Assembly (NCBI GenBank): GCA_002502245.1
Contig: DAPW01000029.1
Coordinates: 1 to 64,000, forward strand
Length of the DNA: 64,000 bases
Direction of reading: 5' to 3'
DNA from: Methanoregula sp. UBA154
Lineage (GTDB): Archaea > Halobacteriota > Methanomicrobia > Methanomicrobiales > Methanospirillaceae
Under the pieces are notes generated by a model. That model made no database searches. It was given only the letters and a program-made list of their open reading frames with translations, and had not been told where the DNA came from. Of this stretch, positions 63,389-64,000 are shown one piece after another (the first letter of the stretch is position 1; the number at the start of each line of letters is the position of its first letter). Both the position numbers and the translations under genes were made by a program.

Positions 63389-63539
63389 CGGAATTCCCCG
63401 TATGCAGTATCAACGCGGGATCTTCTTATTGGTTTGCCACTTCAGTGCATCCGTCCTTCGGGATGGTACCGGCTCTCGTGGAAGGAGCGCCAACCAGTAC
63501 CAGATCCTGGAAGCGATCACCTCCCGATGATGGAAAACG

Positions 63540-63690
63540 CCGACGCCCCCGGGGCTTCGCCCGTCCCAATTGTACCCCGGGTTGCGAAGAGTACCGCAGG
63601 AGCTGAACCGTGATTCCGGGTAATACAGAGGAATCTCTCTGCGCTCTCGAGCCCCCGATGGGGGCAGGGCTGGCGCAAGGGGGCCCTCCT
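63540..63690 (-). repeat. Inverted unit B of the intergenic repeat family
   Basis: Inverted unit B: CGACGCCCCCGGGGCTTCGCC, GAACCGTGATTCCGGGTAATA and GGGCAGGGCTGGCGCAAGG. It pairs in sub-family with the 1566 copy at the other end of the window. It lies in a divergent gap; the PAS-protein promoter (TATACCC near 63724) is just beyond its edge. Confidence 0.75.
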
Positions 63691-63749
63691 GTTCGCGCTG
63701 GAAGTCAGGGGCTACGCTGATACTATACCCTTTTCGAATACGAATCTTC

Positions 63750-64000
63750 ATGACGGATGGAAATACATTCCCTGATATGTGGAGGCACGGAGCATCCGGG
63801 AACCGGAATATCCCGGACGCCATCATTGATTTTTTACCGGATGCCACGCTCGTCATCGACCGGGATGGCCGGCTCATCGCGTGGAATAATGCGATGGAGC
63901 AGCTCACCGGGGTACCGGCAGCATCCCTGCTTGGGAAAGGCGATTACGAGTATGCGATCCCGTTTTACGGGAAGCGCCGGCCGATCCTGGCAAACCTGGT
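63750..64000 (+). CDS. PAS-domain signalling protein, N-terminal part (cut by window edge)
   Basis: The open frame continues past the window. Its 83 visible residues start MTDGNTFPDMWRHG and enter a PAS domain: NIPDAIIDFLPDATLVIDRD, AWNNAMEQLTG, then LLGKGDYEYAIPFYGKRR. This start fits PAS-containing histidine kinases common in methanogens, but the transmitter lies outside. The TATA-like ACTATACC at 63722-63729 is 21-28 bases ahead of the ATG, giving a leaderless transcript. No ribosome-binding site is needed or seen. Confidence 0.75.
   Translation, partial: MTDGNTFPDMWRHGASGNRNIPDAIIDFLPDATLVIDRDGRLIAWNNAMEQLTGVPAASLLGKGDYEYAIPFYGKRRPILANL

Overview
The window looks like a chromosomal segment of a methanogenic archaeon, most likely Methanomicrobiales (Methanoregula-like). 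This is an inference. It rests on a group II chaperonin (thermosome), archaeal TATA boxes about 25-45 bases ahead of several genes, families common in methanogens (PEGA-domain surface proteins, DUF4382, DUF2769, archaeal BofA-like), many lipoproteins with an LxGC-type box, and SpoIIE-type and PAS/HATPase signalling proteins. No rRNA, tRNA, CRISPR array or transposase was recognised.

Layout. 0.3-6.2 kb: MscS channel, a sensor-kinase-like protein fused to a GNAT acetyltransferase, and a frameshifted ABC1/UbiB kinase gene. 6.2-15.5 kb: small and surface proteins (tandem zinc-finger duplicates, PEGA proteins, DUF4382 lipoprotein, zinc ribbon, BofA-like protein, double CDGSH protein) and a candidate structured RNA at about 10.6 kb. 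16-25.6 kb: cupin lipoprotein, glyoxalase-fold protein, divergent CDF-family protein, a TetR gene followed by two tandem iron-sulfur flavoprotein genes, DUF2769 protein, ABC exporter. 26.6-37.4 kb: AI-2E-type transporter, Cache protein, surface protein, second cupin, beta-propeller-like protein, NYN/OST-HTH protein, FMN split-barrel protein, flavodoxin overlapping an orphan M41-like protease, SPL-type radical SAM protein, isoprenylcysteine-methyltransferase-like protein. 37.5-51 kb: lipoproteins, metallophosphoesterase, YkvA protein, Cache-HAMP-PP2C phosphatase divergent from a second CDF-like gene, queuosine-precursor transporter, triple-Cache lipoprotein, secreted proteins, nuclease-fold protein. 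51.7-64 kb: thermosome, DUF883/ElaB-like protein, amino-acid permease, histidine phosphatase divergent from a CoiA-like nuclease, universal stress protein, TrpP-like membrane protein with an FMN split-barrel gene, and the start of a PAS protein.

The most striking feature is not a gene. At least thirteen intergenic regions carry members of a modular GC-rich repeat. It has three parts: an approximately 50-bp arm (arm P: GAAACGGGCATGAAC...GTTCACACCGGAAC), unit A (about 200 bp, with CCGCCGCGGGG and the hairpin GGGGGTCTCAACCCCC) and unit B (about 200-280 bp, with TTGCGCCAGCC, GGCGCATGCGATG and the hairpin GGGGGCGAAGCCCCC). The parts occur in different orders and orientations. The copy at 57.66-58.36 kb is bounded by inverted P arms. 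These repeats create many spurious short ORFs and sit in convergent, divergent and codirectional gaps alike.

The genes do not form one pathway. Recurring themes are envelope and surface proteins, sensing (Cache, PAS, PP2C, HATPase), small flavin or iron-sulfur redox proteins, and paralogue pairs spread along the window (CDF-like, cupin, FMN split barrel, Cache, PEGA, Cys4 mini-proteins).
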